Shown: one piece after another, positions 53,867 to 62,538 of the stretch
Numbering within the stretch: position 1 is the first letter of the stretch
Layout: every line of letters starts with the position of its first letter
Assembly (NCBI GenBank): GCA_963788085.1
Contig: CAWBFS010000048.1
Coordinates: forward strand, 24,926 to 88,925
DNA length: 64,000 nt
Source of the DNA: AP-15 sp963788085
Lineage (GTDB): Bacteria > Pseudomonadota > Alphaproteobacteria > ATCC43930 > CGMCC-115725
Direction of reading: 5' to 3'
Position numbers and translations under genes: made by a program
The notes under the pieces: generated by a model
The model's database searches: none
What the model was told of the DNA's origin: nothing
The model's input: only the letters and a program-made list of their open reading frames with translations

Positions 53867-54269
53867 TCATCGGTGGTGGACGAGTGCTTGGCGGAAGGCC
53901 TGCGGCACAGTGATATTCGGCGCGGCGGCGCAGCGGTCCATCACCTTTTTGATATTGCCGTCGATTTGGCTCACATCGATCACGTGGATCCCAGCTTTCG
54001 CCGCCAAGTAGCCGTAATAAAACATCGCAGCTGCCGCCCGGTCGTCATCCGCGGCGCCGAGCAGGTCGGAGCAGCGTACCCGCTCGACATCCCATCGTCC
54101 TGGTGCGATCTGCGCCTCGGACGTGACTCGTGGCGTAGGTCGGTGCGGCGGCCTCCGGCGGCGCCGCGGGCACAGGCGGCGGCGCTGCTTGTTGCTGTGG
54201 GGCAGGCGGCTGCGCGCATGCTGCGAGAGAGCATGCCACAAAAATGGCCACGACTTCTTTGTTCATCAT
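53867..54269 (-). CDS. HdeA/HdeB-like lipoprotein, frameshifted
   Basis: About 133 residues. A lipoprotein signal (NKEVVAIFVACSLAACAQPP) leads into a Pro/Ala/Gln linker. The frame shifts near 54125, after ATSHV or RVTS. The C-terminal domain matches the HdeA family: VRCSDLLGAADDDRAAAAMF, YYGYLAAKAGIHVIDVSQID, VMDRCAAAPNITVPQAFRQA, with the two Cys that form the disulfide. HdeA proteins are acid-stress chaperones of the periplasm; here it would be membrane-anchored. ATG at 54269 with GGGGA upstream. Confidence 0.72.
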
Positions 54270-54334
54270 TGTCCCCTGTCTGAGGCTTTGCAGTTTGGCT
54301 GAGCCGCTCGCGTTCTCGTCAATCGTTCTTTGCC

Positions 54335-54634
54335 TCAGTAACAGGCTCCCGCGCTGCGGGCTGAACCGCGACGTACTGCACTGCGGAGGGCGCCGAAGCC
54401 GGCCCCGATAGCGGCGCCGCGCCCGGCATTGCCCGAAATCGCCCCGATCAATGCGCCTCCCGCCGCGCCCCTTCCCGCGCCCTGCAAAGGGCCGGGTGTA
54501 ACGGCCTGGCAAGGCGGAGGGCCATAGCCATAACCGGGGGGGGGCGGCGGGTAGGACTGCGCATAGGCAATCGCCGAGATATCAATACATGCGAGTGTTG
54601 TGGCGGAGAACATAAGGACACGGATTCGCTGCAT
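54335..54634 (-). CDS. Secreted glycine-zipper protein
   Basis: A 99-residue exported protein: signal peptide (VLMFSATTLACIDISAIAYA), a Pro/Tyr/Gly segment (YPPPPPGYGYGPPPC), then a glycine zipper GAAGGALIGAISGNAGRGAA, IGAGFGALRSAV, as in outer-membrane-associated YMGG/OmpA-like small proteins. It ends GACY. Located 65 bases from the HdeA-like gene; both may be stress-related envelope proteins. Confidence 0.75.
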   Translation of the reverse strand: MQRIRVLMFSATTLACIDISAIAYAQSYPPPPPGYGYGPPPCQAVTPGPLQGAGRGAAGGALIGAISGNAGRGAAIGAGFGALRSAVRRGSARSAGACY

Positions 54635-54673
54635 GCGGAGTACCCACGGTAACGAGACGAGAACGATCGGAGG

Positions 54674-55441
54674 TTAGCGGCGCCGGTCTTCAACTTCCAG
54701 AGTCACGAGTTGGGCAACCGTGATGGCGAGATAGAATGGCCCCAAAACCGACTCCAGATTAGCCAGGCTGCGGGCAAACGGATCGACCGGCACGATGTCG
54801 CCGTATCCGGTCGTGGTGAAGGTCGCGAGGCTGAAATACACCATCATGGCGAACTCGCCCAGGTCGTCTGTCGTGGTCGGGAGGCCGATGAACGCGCCGG
54901 GGCTCAGTTCCCAGATCAGGGTGAATACCGCGGCAAAGATTATCGCGGCGTTCAAATACAGCACACCCGCACCTTGAAGGCGGTGGAAGGTTATGCGGCC
55001 AGGCGCATAGACCGCGTGCGACACCACCCAGCTCAGTGCCAGGAAGGTGAGGATAGTGCCGCCGCGTTGGAGTACGCTCGCTACAGCCGGTGACCATTGC
55101 GACCCAAGCGAGTTGTTCGCCAAGATGGCTGCCAGCCCGAGCAGTATCGCTGCAATCGCGCCGCGTCTCTGGGACAGCGTGCCGACGATCACCACCACCG
55201 CCAGTAACATTGTCTCGATGATCGGCTTAGCCAGCGGCACTCCTTTCGCTGCCAACGGCGCACCGAGAAAGATCAGGCAGATTTCGAGAACCAGCAAGAC
55301 CGATAGAGCGGGCTCTCGGAACCGATCCTGCCAGGCCCGGATCGACCGTCGCGGGTTAGCGACGGTGGCCGAGTGGCTCTGAGACCCATGCACGGTGACG
55401 GCTTCTTCGGCACCGGCCTTCAGAACACCTCGGGGACGCAT
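54674..55441 (-). CDS. Two-pore-segment potassium channel family protein
   Basis: A 255-residue inner-membrane protein with about five to six hydrophobic segments and one pore domain. The selectivity filter FTTTGYGDIVPVDPFAR sits after MMVYFSLATFTT, giving the K+-channel signature TxGYGD. Upstream helices include LSVLLVLEICLIFLGAPLAA and ILTFLALSWVVSHAVY. There is no cytosolic RCK/TrkA domain, and it ends soon after the last helix (LVTLEVEDRRR). Start at the ATG at 55441; a downstream GTG (VHGSQSHS) is possible. Confidence 0.88.
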   Translation of the reverse strand: MRPRGVLKAGAEEAVTVHGSQSHSATVANPRRSIRAWQDRFREPALSVLLVLEICLIFLGAPLAAKGVPLAKPIIETMLLAVVVIVGTLSQRRGAIAAILLGLAAILANNSLGSQWSPAVASVLQRGGTILTFLALSWVVSHAVYAPGRITFHRLQGAGVLYLNAAIIFAAVFTLIWELSPGAFIGLPTTTDDLGEFAMMVYFSLATFTTTGYGDIVPVDPFARSLANLESVLGPFYLAITVAQLVTLEVEDRRR

Positions 55442-55565
55442 CGTGCGCGGCCATCCGGTACCAGATCCGCAGCGGAAAAATTACCTGTCACAATGCTGCG
55501 ATTTTCGCACATGTTTCCTCGATCCTAATTTCAGCTTCCCACCAGCGCACGGCGGTGGCGGGCGA

Positions 55566-55715
55566 TCATGGGGTTCTCGTCGGTCTTGGAAGTGCTCCGA
55601 TCCCGTCGACCTGCCCAGTAAGAATCCGCCGCTCGCCCTCGTAAAAACTGAACTTGACGGAGGAGGAGCCGGCGTTGATTACGCCGATCAGCGGATCTGT
55701 AGATGCCGGGTTCAT
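55566..55715 (-). pseudogene. ackA: Acetate kinase stub (first 49 codons)
   Basis: Immediately after the molybdopterin oxidoreductase (2-base gap) an ATG opens MNPASTDPLIGVINAGSSSV, KFSFYEGERRILTGQVDGIG, which is the N-terminal phosphate-binding strand region of acetate kinase (NAGSSSxKF). It stops after LPRPTRTP, and no frame of the next 120 bases restores acetate kinase. The remaining 340 or so residues are absent, so this is a deletion remnant. Confidence 0.75.
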
Positions 55716-55717
55716 GC

Positions 55718-57757
55718 TCAAAGCCGGCTGACCTCGACCTGCGTATCGTTGAAGCATGCGCCTTCGGCGAGATCGGCCTTGAGATCCGACGAGACCAGGG
55801 CCGAAATCGTCTGCCCGGTGCGGCTCGTCGCCAACCACGCTCCCTTCTCACTGGCAACGACACCCGGCGGCACATCCGAAGTCACCATGAGCGGCAAGAT
55901 GACCTCGCCGCGCTCATTCCATAAGCGCACCTCGATGCCGTGACGGAGCTCTCGCCGGCTCGCGTCCTCGGGGTTCATCAAGAGCGGCGGCGCCTGATGC
56001 GAAGCGCCGAGGCCGCCGAGAGTGGAGGATATGCGCTTGTCTGAGGCCGGCGAAATCAGCATCAGCGGATGGGAAACCTCTCGCTCCCGCCAACCCGGCA
56101 GCAACGCCGCCGATCCCCACCGCTTGGCCAATGTCTCCGACCTCAGTTCGATTTTGCCTGACGGCGTGGCAGGGAAGATATTTTCGAACAGGACCAGCGG
56201 CTCGCCGTTTGGGCCCGTCATCTGCACTGCCCGGTCTGTCGGTATCTCGCTCGGTTTCTTGCCGAGAAAACGCGGATCCGCGGTATCGACGGCGTCGTCC
56301 ATCAATTCCTGGTCCGTCGCCTTGAAGCACGGCTCGTCAAAGCCGAAGCGCGCGGCGAGCCGGCGGAAGATCTCGGTGTTCGGCAGCGCCTCGCCCGGCG
56401 GCGGGATCACCGGTTCGGCGCGCTGCAGCCAATGATGGCCGTAGGACGGATAGAGATCGGCATACTCGAAATGGGTGGCCGCGGGCAGCACCACATCGCA
56501 GTACCTCATGCTTTCGGTCATCGTCAGCTCAATGCCGACGGCGAACACATCCGGACGGGCGAGGCCGCGGCGCATCCGGTTCTGGTCGGGGTGCACGACG
56601 ATGGGATTGTGGTTATAAATGAACAGCGCCCGCAGCGGCGGATCGATGTCGTTCTCGGCGAGATGGCGGCCGATATCATTGATGTTGAGGGTGCGGGTGC
56701 CGTCGGGGATCAGATCGGGCCGCTGCAGCCGGTTCGGGGTCTTCGGAAAGGCGTTGCTCGCACCGAGCACGATGCCGTTGCCCCTGCCCAGCTTTCCGAG
56801 CAGCGCCGGCAAGGCGATTGCCGCACGGACTGCGCTGCCGCCGTTGCGGCCGCGTTCGAGGCCGTTTCCTGGCGCAAGCACCAGAGGCTCGATCTCGGCG
56901 AGCCAGCGCGCGAGGGTCAGGATATCGTTCTCCCTCAGCCCGCAAACCGCGGCCGCTCGCGCCGCCGGCCATTGGCGGGCCCGAGCCATGAAATCCTCGG
57001 CTCCCAATACGTGAGCGGCAATGAATGCCGTATCCAGAGCGCCTGAGCGCTCGAGCTCCGCAGCCAACGACCAGGCGAGCAGAGTATCGGTGCCCGGCAG
57101 TAGTTGCAGGTGCAGATCCGCCTGCTCGGCGATCTTGGTGCGCAGCGGGTCGACTACTACCAGCCGGCCGCCGGCGCGCTTCGAGTTGCGGACGCAGCGG
57201 ACGAGATGAAGGTTGGTGACGGTCGCGTTGTTGCCCCACACCAGATTGAGCTTGGCGGCCTCAGCAAGCTCGGGTGGACATCCGGGCACGGCGCCATAGG
57301 TCCCCGACCATGCTTCGCTGCGCACGCCGCCGCACAGCGCGCGCCGATACAGCTGAGTGGCGCCCAGGCGATTGAAAAACCGCGAGGACATGCTGTCTCC
57401 GGCCAGCAAGCCGTGCGGGCCGGCATAGTTCAACGGCATCACCGCCTGAGGACCCCAGCGATCGACGATCTCGTTGACCCGCTTGTGGATTTCGTCGAGC
57501 GCCGCGTCCCACGAGATCCGCTCGAATTGCTCCGAGCCTTTGGGCCCGAGGCGGCGCAGCGGATGCAGCAGACGCCCTGGTCCGTGCACGAACTCGGTCA
57601 TCTCGCGAGCCACCTTGTTGCAGATGACCCCGGCCGTGTAGGGCACCGCATCAGAACCGCGCACCTTGACGATGTGGTCATCGGCGACACTGACGCGCAG
57701 ACTGCAGGCATCAGGGCAATCGAAAGTACAGACGCTGGCGCGCTCTTCGGTGACCAT
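55718..57757 (-). CDS. Molybdopterin-dependent oxidoreductase with a 4Fe-4S site
   Basis: A 679-residue intact protein of the DMSO-reductase/formate dehydrogenase superfamily. The N-terminal cluster motif is CTFDCPDACSL with the fourth Cys in AGVICNKVAREM. Cofactor-binding stretches: MPLNYAGPHGLLAGDSMSSR, CGGVRSEAWSGTYGA, LVWGNNATVTNLHLVRCVRN, RLVVVDPLRTKIAEQADLHL and the C-terminal dinucleotide-binding domain (PLMLISPASDKRISSTLGG). The residue at the Mo position cannot be fixed by eye, so the substrate is open. Acetate kinase once followed it. Start at the ATG at 57757. Confidence 0.9.
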   Translation of the reverse strand: MVTEERASVCTFDCPDACSLRVSVADDHIVKVRGSDAVPYTAGVICNKVAREMTEFVHGPGRLLHPLRRLGPKGSEQFERISWDAALDEIHKRVNEIVDRWGPQAVMPLNYAGPHGLLAGDSMSSRFFNRLGATQLYRRALCGGVRSEAWSGTYGAVPGCPPELAEAAKLNLVWGNNATVTNLHLVRCVRNSKRAGGRLVVVDPLRTKIAEQADLHLQLLPGTDTLLAWSLAAELERSGALDTAFIAAHVLGAEDFMARARQWPAARAAAVCGLRENDILTLARWLAEIEPLVLAPGNGLERGRNGGSAVRAAIALPALLGKLGRGNGIVLGASNAFPKTPNRLQRPDLIPDGTRTLNINDIGRHLAENDIDPPLRALFIYNHNPIVVHPDQNRMRRGLARPDVFAVGIELTMTESMRYCDVVLPAATHFEYADLYPSYGHHWLQRAEPVIPPPGEALPNTEIFRRLAARFGFDEPCFKATDQELMDDAVDTADPRFLGKKPSEIPTDRAVQMTGPNGEPLVLFENIFPATPSGKIELRSETLAKRWGSAALLPGWREREVSHPLMLISPASDKRISSTLGGLGASHQAPPLLMNPEDASRRELRHGIEVRLWNERGEVILPLMVTSDVPPGVVASEKGAWLATSRTGQTISALVSSDLKADLAEGACFNDTQVEVSRL

Positions 57758-58068
57758 CGCTCTTGTCCTTTCAGGTGGTCAGGTCAGCCGCGGAGTCTAG
57801 CTTGTATTTGCGCCGAAGGGTAGGGTCAGCACCGAGAAGAGGCACCCTCGCCGATTGGCCGCCTCCCAGCCTATGCTTCCTTTGTCAGAGATTAGATACG
57901 AATTCTCCGGCAATACTCGTTTCGTACTGCGACAATATCGAAGCACAACCGATTAAAATTGGAATAGAAAAGGGTCGACGAAACCCGCAAAGCGTGTTCT
58001 GTTCCCCATCGAGTTCATCCATTGGTCGTGCGCGGCAGTGCGGCGACAATTCAGAGGGGAACGGGCAA
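57758..58068. other. Divergent intergenic region
   Basis: No gene in 311 bases between the oxidoreductase and the RTX gene. AT-richer sequence at 57885-57975 may carry the RTX promoter. A ribosome site (AGAGGGGA at 58053-58060) precedes the RTX ATG. Confidence 0.4.
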
Positions 58069-59325
58069 ATGGCATCGGTTCCGGGCGGACAGTATACGCT
58101 CTTCGCAAACGGCAATAACATGAATGTGGTCGCGACCCCGGACGGCGTCGGTATGCCCCCGCCGCTCGCCGGGTTGTTCAACCTCGAGCTGCTCACCTCG
58201 GGATCCGGCTCCGCCGCCATACCACCGGGGTATCAAGGGGTGGCGATGCTGTCGCCGGACGGCAACACCATAAATATGGTGGCCGGCGATTACGGCGTGC
58301 AGGTTACCGACGGCGGCCCGCACACCGTCATTGCCGGAACGGGCAACGACACGATCTACGGCGGCGACGGCCCTACCATGATTTTCGGCGGTTCGGGTGC
58401 CGACCAGATCTTCGGTGGCAACGGGCCCGACACAATCCAGGGCGGCAGCGGCCCCGACACGATATATGGCGGCAACGGGCGCGACCTGATCGTCGGAGGA
58501 AGCGGCTCTGAATTGATTGTCGGCGGAGACGGCAAGGACACGATCATCGGCGGCAGCGGTCCCGATACCATCAATGCCGGTCACGGCGGCGATGTGATCA
58601 TGGGCGGCAGCGGCGCTACCTCAATCTTTGCGGGAGACGGGCCGGACACGATCACCGGCGGCAGCGGCCCGACCGCCATATACGGCGGAGTGGGCACTGC
58701 GACGATCACCGGCGGCGGCGGCCCGACGACGATCTACGGCGGCAGCGGCAGGGACGTGATCACCGCGGGCAGCGGTTCGACCCTTGTCGTGGGCGGGGAC
58801 GGCAAAGATACGATCGCTGGCGGCAGCGGCGCCGACACGATTTTGGCCGGTCACGGCGGCGACCTGATCGTCGGCGGCAGCGGGCCGGATCTGGTTTGGG
58901 GCGGCGACGGCCCCGACACGATCTTTGGCGGGGGCGGCGCTGACACGATCTTTGGCGGGTCGGGCCCCTTATTGGTCCATGGCGGCTCCGGGTCGGATCT
59001 GGTCATCGGCGGCGGGGCCAACGACACGATCTTTGGTGGCAGCGGGGCCGACACGATCGATGGCGGGTCCGGCCACAATCAAATCTTCGCCGGGACCGGG
59101 GGTACCTTGATACAAGACAGCGGGGTACGAGGCCAGGATACCGTCGTCGGCTTCAACCAGGCGCATGGCGACGGGATCAGCTTCGCGGGCCAAGATGCCG
59201 GGACAGTCGCCAACGTAGTGGCGACGGCCAATGTCAGTGGCGGAAGCACCGTGATCACGCTGCCCGACGGCTCTACGATGACCCTTCTTGGCATCACACA
59301 TATCGACAGCACCTTCTTCCACTGA
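58069..59325 (+). CDS. RTX-type calcium-binding repeat protein
   Basis: A 418-residue protein with no recognisable catalytic domain. Residues 1-90 form an N-terminal region (MASVPGGQYTLFANGNNMNV). From about residue 92 run 29 successive nine-residue units of the GGSGPDTIY type, the calcium-binding beta-roll of RTX proteins, without a break. A C-terminal cap (DTVVGFNQAHGDGISFAGQD, VITLPDGSTMTLLGITHI) resembles the secretion signal region of type I exported proteins. No TolC, ABC or membrane-fusion genes are in the window. Probably a surface or extracellular protein. ATG at 58069. Confidence 0.88.
   Translation: MASVPGGQYTLFANGNNMNVVATPDGVGMPPPLAGLFNLELLTSGSGSAAIPPGYQGVAMLSPDGNTINMVAGDYGVQVTDGGPHTVIAGTGNDTIYGGDGPTMIFGGSGADQIFGGNGPDTIQGGSGPDTIYGGNGRDLIVGGSGSELIVGGDGKDTIIGGSGPDTINAGHGGDVIMGGSGATSIFAGDGPDTITGGSGPTAIYGGVGTATITGGGGPTTIYGGSGRDVITAGSGSTLVVGGDGKDTIAGGSGADTILAGHGGDLIVGGSGPDLVWGGDGPDTIFGGGGADTIFGGSGPLLVHGGSGSDLVIGGGANDTIFGGSGADTIDGGSGHNQIFAGTGGTLIQDSGVRGQDTVVGFNQAHGDGISFAGQDAGTVANVVATANVSGGSTVITLPDGSTMTLLGITHIDSTFFH
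58342..59103 (+). repeat. 29 tandem 27-bp RTX units
   Basis: Coding repeat with consensus GGxGxDxIx at the protein level. Units 6-13 resemble units 16-23 in order, so a ten-unit (about 270-bp) higher-order period is superimposed. Confidence 0.8.
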
Positions 59326-59664
59326 TCGCCGATCGACGCCCGCTTCGGGCGGATCGCAACTCATCGAGCGCCGCACCTGCGGCGCTCGATTTTTGTGTGC
59401 CGCGCATCAACCGGCGTTCGGCGCGCTTCCAGTGATGAACACGCTCGAATGGTGGACAATTCCGGGACGGCACTGAGTGGCCCTTGGTGCCGGGTGAGGG
59501 ATTCGCACCGAGGCACCTGTAAGTCACAGAAATCAATGACTTTTCGGAATCAGTGATCTGCCTTCGTGAACTCCGGTTTCGACTCCAACTCATCAGTTTG
59601 CTCGGGCGATTCCGACCGCTTCGGAGGTGAGAAGCCGGATGGAATGCTCAAAGTGGTGAGTTGC
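59326..59664. other. Intergenic region with terminator and tRNA-end-like sequence
   Basis: Apart from the terminator, 59485-59512 read on the minus strand gives GGTGCGAATCCCTCACCCGG followed by CACCA, like the T-arm and 3' end of a tRNA. No 5' half is present, so no tRNA gene is called. Confidence 0.4.
59363..59395 (+). terminator. Intrinsic terminator of the RTX gene
   Basis: ATCGAGCGCCGC and GCGGCGCTCGAT pair over 12 bases around ACCT, followed by TTTTTG. It lies 38 bases after the stop codon. A textbook rho-independent terminator. Confidence 0.92.
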
Positions 59665-60476
59665 CTATCCTCGCACTAACCCACCATCTATCGGGATCAC
59701 CGCTCCTGTCACATAGTCCGACAGATCAGTCGCGAGGAACTCGACCACCTTGGCGCAGTCCTCAACGGTCCCGAGCCGCCGTAGGGCGACTAACTCGGCG
59801 CGATCACGATTGCTCTGGATGCTGCCAGGAATGACCGTCGCCATAATCCGCCCGGTCGCGATCACACCGGGGGCGATACAGTTGGCCGTGATCCCGAACG
59901 GCCCGAGATCCTGCGCGAGATACCGCGTGTAGTGGGCGATAGCGGCTTTCGCTGCGCCGTAATGCGCGTAGCCGCCATCGGCGGACGGTGCGATCCCGGC
60001 GACCGAGCTAACCGTAATGATCTTGCCGGAACGCTGCTGCTTCATGATCGGCGCGACGGCGTTGCAGGAATAGACGGTCCCGAACAGGTTCATCTCCGTC
60101 ACAAGCTTCAAGAGCGCCGGATCGAGGGTGCTGGCCTTGGTGTCCATCGGCCTGCCACGACCTCCACCCGCATTCGCGACCAGGACATCGACCCGACCCC
60201 ATTCCTGGACTATCCGCGCGACCATCGCTTCCACAGCCGCATGGTCACGTACATCGACCTCGACCCCCAAAGCCGTACCACCTGCGGCCTCAATCTCGGC
60301 GACGGTGCTGTCGGCGGTCATGTCCTTCGCCTCGGCCTCGAATTCCTCATACGAGCGCAGGTTCAGGTCAGCGACCGCGACCTTCGCTCCTAAACCGGCG
60401 AGCCGTTTTGCGTAGGCTCGTCCCAGACCTCGGGCTGCGCCGTCACGATCGCCACCTTTCCATCCTGCGTCCCCAT
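59665..60476 (-). CDS. SDR family oxidoreductase, frameshifted near its start
   Basis: Short-chain dehydrogenase of about 270 residues, probably NAD-dependent and similar to carveol or mycofactocin-type SDRs in having an insert after strand 2. The ATG at 60476 gives GTQDGKVAIVT; one G is then missing from GGG near 60440, breaking TGAARGLGRAYAKRLA. The rest is intact: VEVDVRDHAAVEAMVARIV, VDVLVANAGGG, ITVSSVAGIAPSADGGY, HYGAAKAAIAHYTRYLAQDL with the catalytic Tyr and Lys, and DYVTGAVIPIDGGLVRG. Substrate unknown. Confidence 0.9.
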
Positions 60477-60978
60477 GGCGGTTCCCTCCTTGCCCTGTTT
60501 CAGATTCAGCGGAATACCCGATCCCGTTACTGGTCCGGCGAACGATCGAGATCCGGATCACCTTTGCCGTAGCCCAAAGGTGACTGACCGTTGTCGTCCA
60601 TCACATTTGGTCGGAGCCACGATACCTCTGTCGCTGATTAGTGTCCGCCACGGTCGTGCACCAGCATTTCGGTCGCCGTCCCAAAAGGCGTTGCTGCCGC
60701 AGTTCGGGCCGATTTTGGCTTTCGGATGAGCGCATCCATGAAATACGCGTCCGGTTTGCTTTCGCTGGTGACCTTTTAGCTGTTGGGAGCGGGGCTCGCG
60801 ACCCAGCCCTTTCTGATCCACTGATCTGTCGAAACTCGGAACTTTAGATTAGACTCAGACGGCCCTCCTCCTGTCATAAGGCCCTCGCATATCTAGATTC
60901 CCGGAAGTAATCAGATTACCAAAGTGACCAGCTTACTTTGACCGGATGGCGTCAGCCATTAACCTTAAATCTCATTTG

Positions 60979-61008
60979 GTGACAAATAGCTACAATCATC
61001 CCTATAGC
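60979..61008 (+). promoter_or_regulatory. Likely promoter of the TAXI receptor gene
   Basis: GTGACA at 60979-60984, then 17-18 bases, then CTATAGC at 61002-61008. It lies 61 bases before the ATG in AT-rich DNA. Confidence 0.45.
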
Positions 61009-61029
61009 GGGCGGGAACTTTTACTCTGT

Positions 61030-61045
61030 ATTAACGTTTGTTAAT
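61030..61045. promoter_or_regulatory. Perfect inverted repeat, possible operator
   Basis: ATTAAC-GTTT-GTTAAT, a perfect 6-bp inverted repeat with a 4-bp centre. It lies just after the predicted transcription start and 23 bases before the ATG, which is a good place for a repressor. Confidence 0.45.
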
Positions 61046-61068
61046 GAGACGAGTACGGAGGTCGGCGG

Positions 61069-62319
61069 ATGGATAGGTGTGCCAATGTCAACCGAACCGT
61101 TTTAGTGGCATTCTGCGGGCTACTTGCCGCTACACCCGTCTATGCTGACTCAGAGCATAAAGCAAAACCTGCGTCCTCCCACGAGGACCAGGACGCGATC
61201 TTACGCCATAAATTGCGCGATACGATAAACACCGGTCTTGTCGGCATCGTGTCCGAAGGGACGGACTACACGACCGATCTCGCATTGACCCTTGCCGCCG
61301 AACAGAACGGCTTGCGACTCCTACCGGTCGCTGGGGCCGGAGCGCTGCAAAATGCCGAGGATGTCATGTTCGCTCGCGGCATCGATTTTGGCATCGTGCA
61401 GACCGACGTGCTCGATCAAATCAAGCGCAATCCCCCCTTTCCCGGCGTCGAAAAATACCTGCAATACGTCACGAAGCTGTATGATCAAGACTTTCATTTC
61501 CTGGCCGGACCAGACATCCAGTCGATCGACGATTTAAGAGGGAAAAAAGTCAATTTCGGCCTGCGTGACAGCGGAACCTATACGACGGCAACAACTATCT
61601 TCAACGCTCTCGGGGTCCGGTCCGATGTGACAACCTTACCCAGCCGCTCGCCCTCGATAAGTTACGGCAGGGAGAAATTTCGGCTTTGATTTATGTAGCG
61701 ACTAAGCCATCACGGCTATTCCAAGACATTAGACCGGACGAACACCTCCACTTCCTGCCGATCAGGGCTGATATGCTCCCAAACTATACGCCAATCACTA
61801 TAAATTCCGACGATTACCCTGATCTAGTTTCGAAAGATGCCGCGGTCAACACTGTCGCAGTCGGAACCGTCCTGGTGGCATACAATTGGCCTATTAAGTC
61901 GGAGCGCTATTCCCAGAGTACATCGCTTCGTGGAAGCTTTCTTTGGAAACCTCAAGGACATAAAAGCCCGCCGTCCAAAATGGCGAGATTTCGATGTCAG
62001 TACCCCAGTTTCGGGATGGACCCGATTTCCGGCAGCCGAGCAGTGGTTAAAACAGGCCGAACTAATCCCCGAGCCCAAAGCTTTCGCGTCGCGGAATCCC
62101 GTTGTAGGCGAAGCAACCGTGGAAGCGCGAGTTCCTCTCGGTGCAGAAGAGCGCGAAGCCCTGTTCCGGGACTTTGCCGAATATCGCACACAGCAACAAA
62201 CGGTCATTCCTAACCACGAGCATCCGCGTGCTGGCGAAGCGTTGTTCCGGGAGTTTGCCGAATATCAGAAACACCAAAGGATGATCATCGCTTACCACGA
62301 GACCACCGGCGATCATTGA
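61069..62319 (+). pseudogene. TAXI family TRAP-type solute receptor-like protein, two frameshifts
   Basis: Exported solute-binding protein of about 416 residues. After a signal peptide (LVAFCGLLAATPVYA) the TAXI fold is visible: VGIVSEGTDYTTDLALTLAA, LRLLPVAGAGALQNAEDVMF, GIDFGIVQTDVLDQIKRNPP, YLQYVTKLYDQDFHFLAG, DLRGKKVNFGLRDSGTYTTA. A base is missing near 61655 (CCC), then LALDKLRQGEISALIYVATK follows; one base is extra near 61905. The tail has a duplicated 27-residue unit (LFRDFAEY and LFREFAEY). No TRAP permease is in the window, so it may be an orphan receptor or sensor. Confidence 0.75.
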
Positions 62320-62538
62320 TCGTGCAACCCGGCAGGACGCAATCCGGGGTTCAGCGTTTTCCTGCCTGGGATAGCAGAGAACCACCGATACGTGGGTCAC
62401 GAGGATCGAGCTATCGGTGGCATCTCTTTGGAAGATCAGGCGGATGTCACCGGCCAGAGGTTAAGGCAATGGTCGCACGGGTCTCGCCTAATGCGGGCCG
62501 AGTCGATGTGCGCGTCGCGAATGCGGAGGGAAAACTAG

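Larger units (their letters stand above)
60477..61068. other. Long intergenic region upstream of the TAXI receptor gene
   Basis: No supported gene in 592 bases. The left 350 bases have open frames on both strands without family support. The right 170 bases are AT-rich and carry a likely promoter and a palindrome (separate entries). Confidence 0.45.

Noticed and set aside
59480..59560. A complete tRNA gene on the minus strand
   Set aside because: Only the T-arm and acceptor end are tRNA-like; there is no matching 5' half, D-arm or anticodon arm.
60558..60821. Small frames on both strands between 60475 and 60850
   Set aside because: No motifs, no convincing ribosome sites, and the two strands overlap completely.
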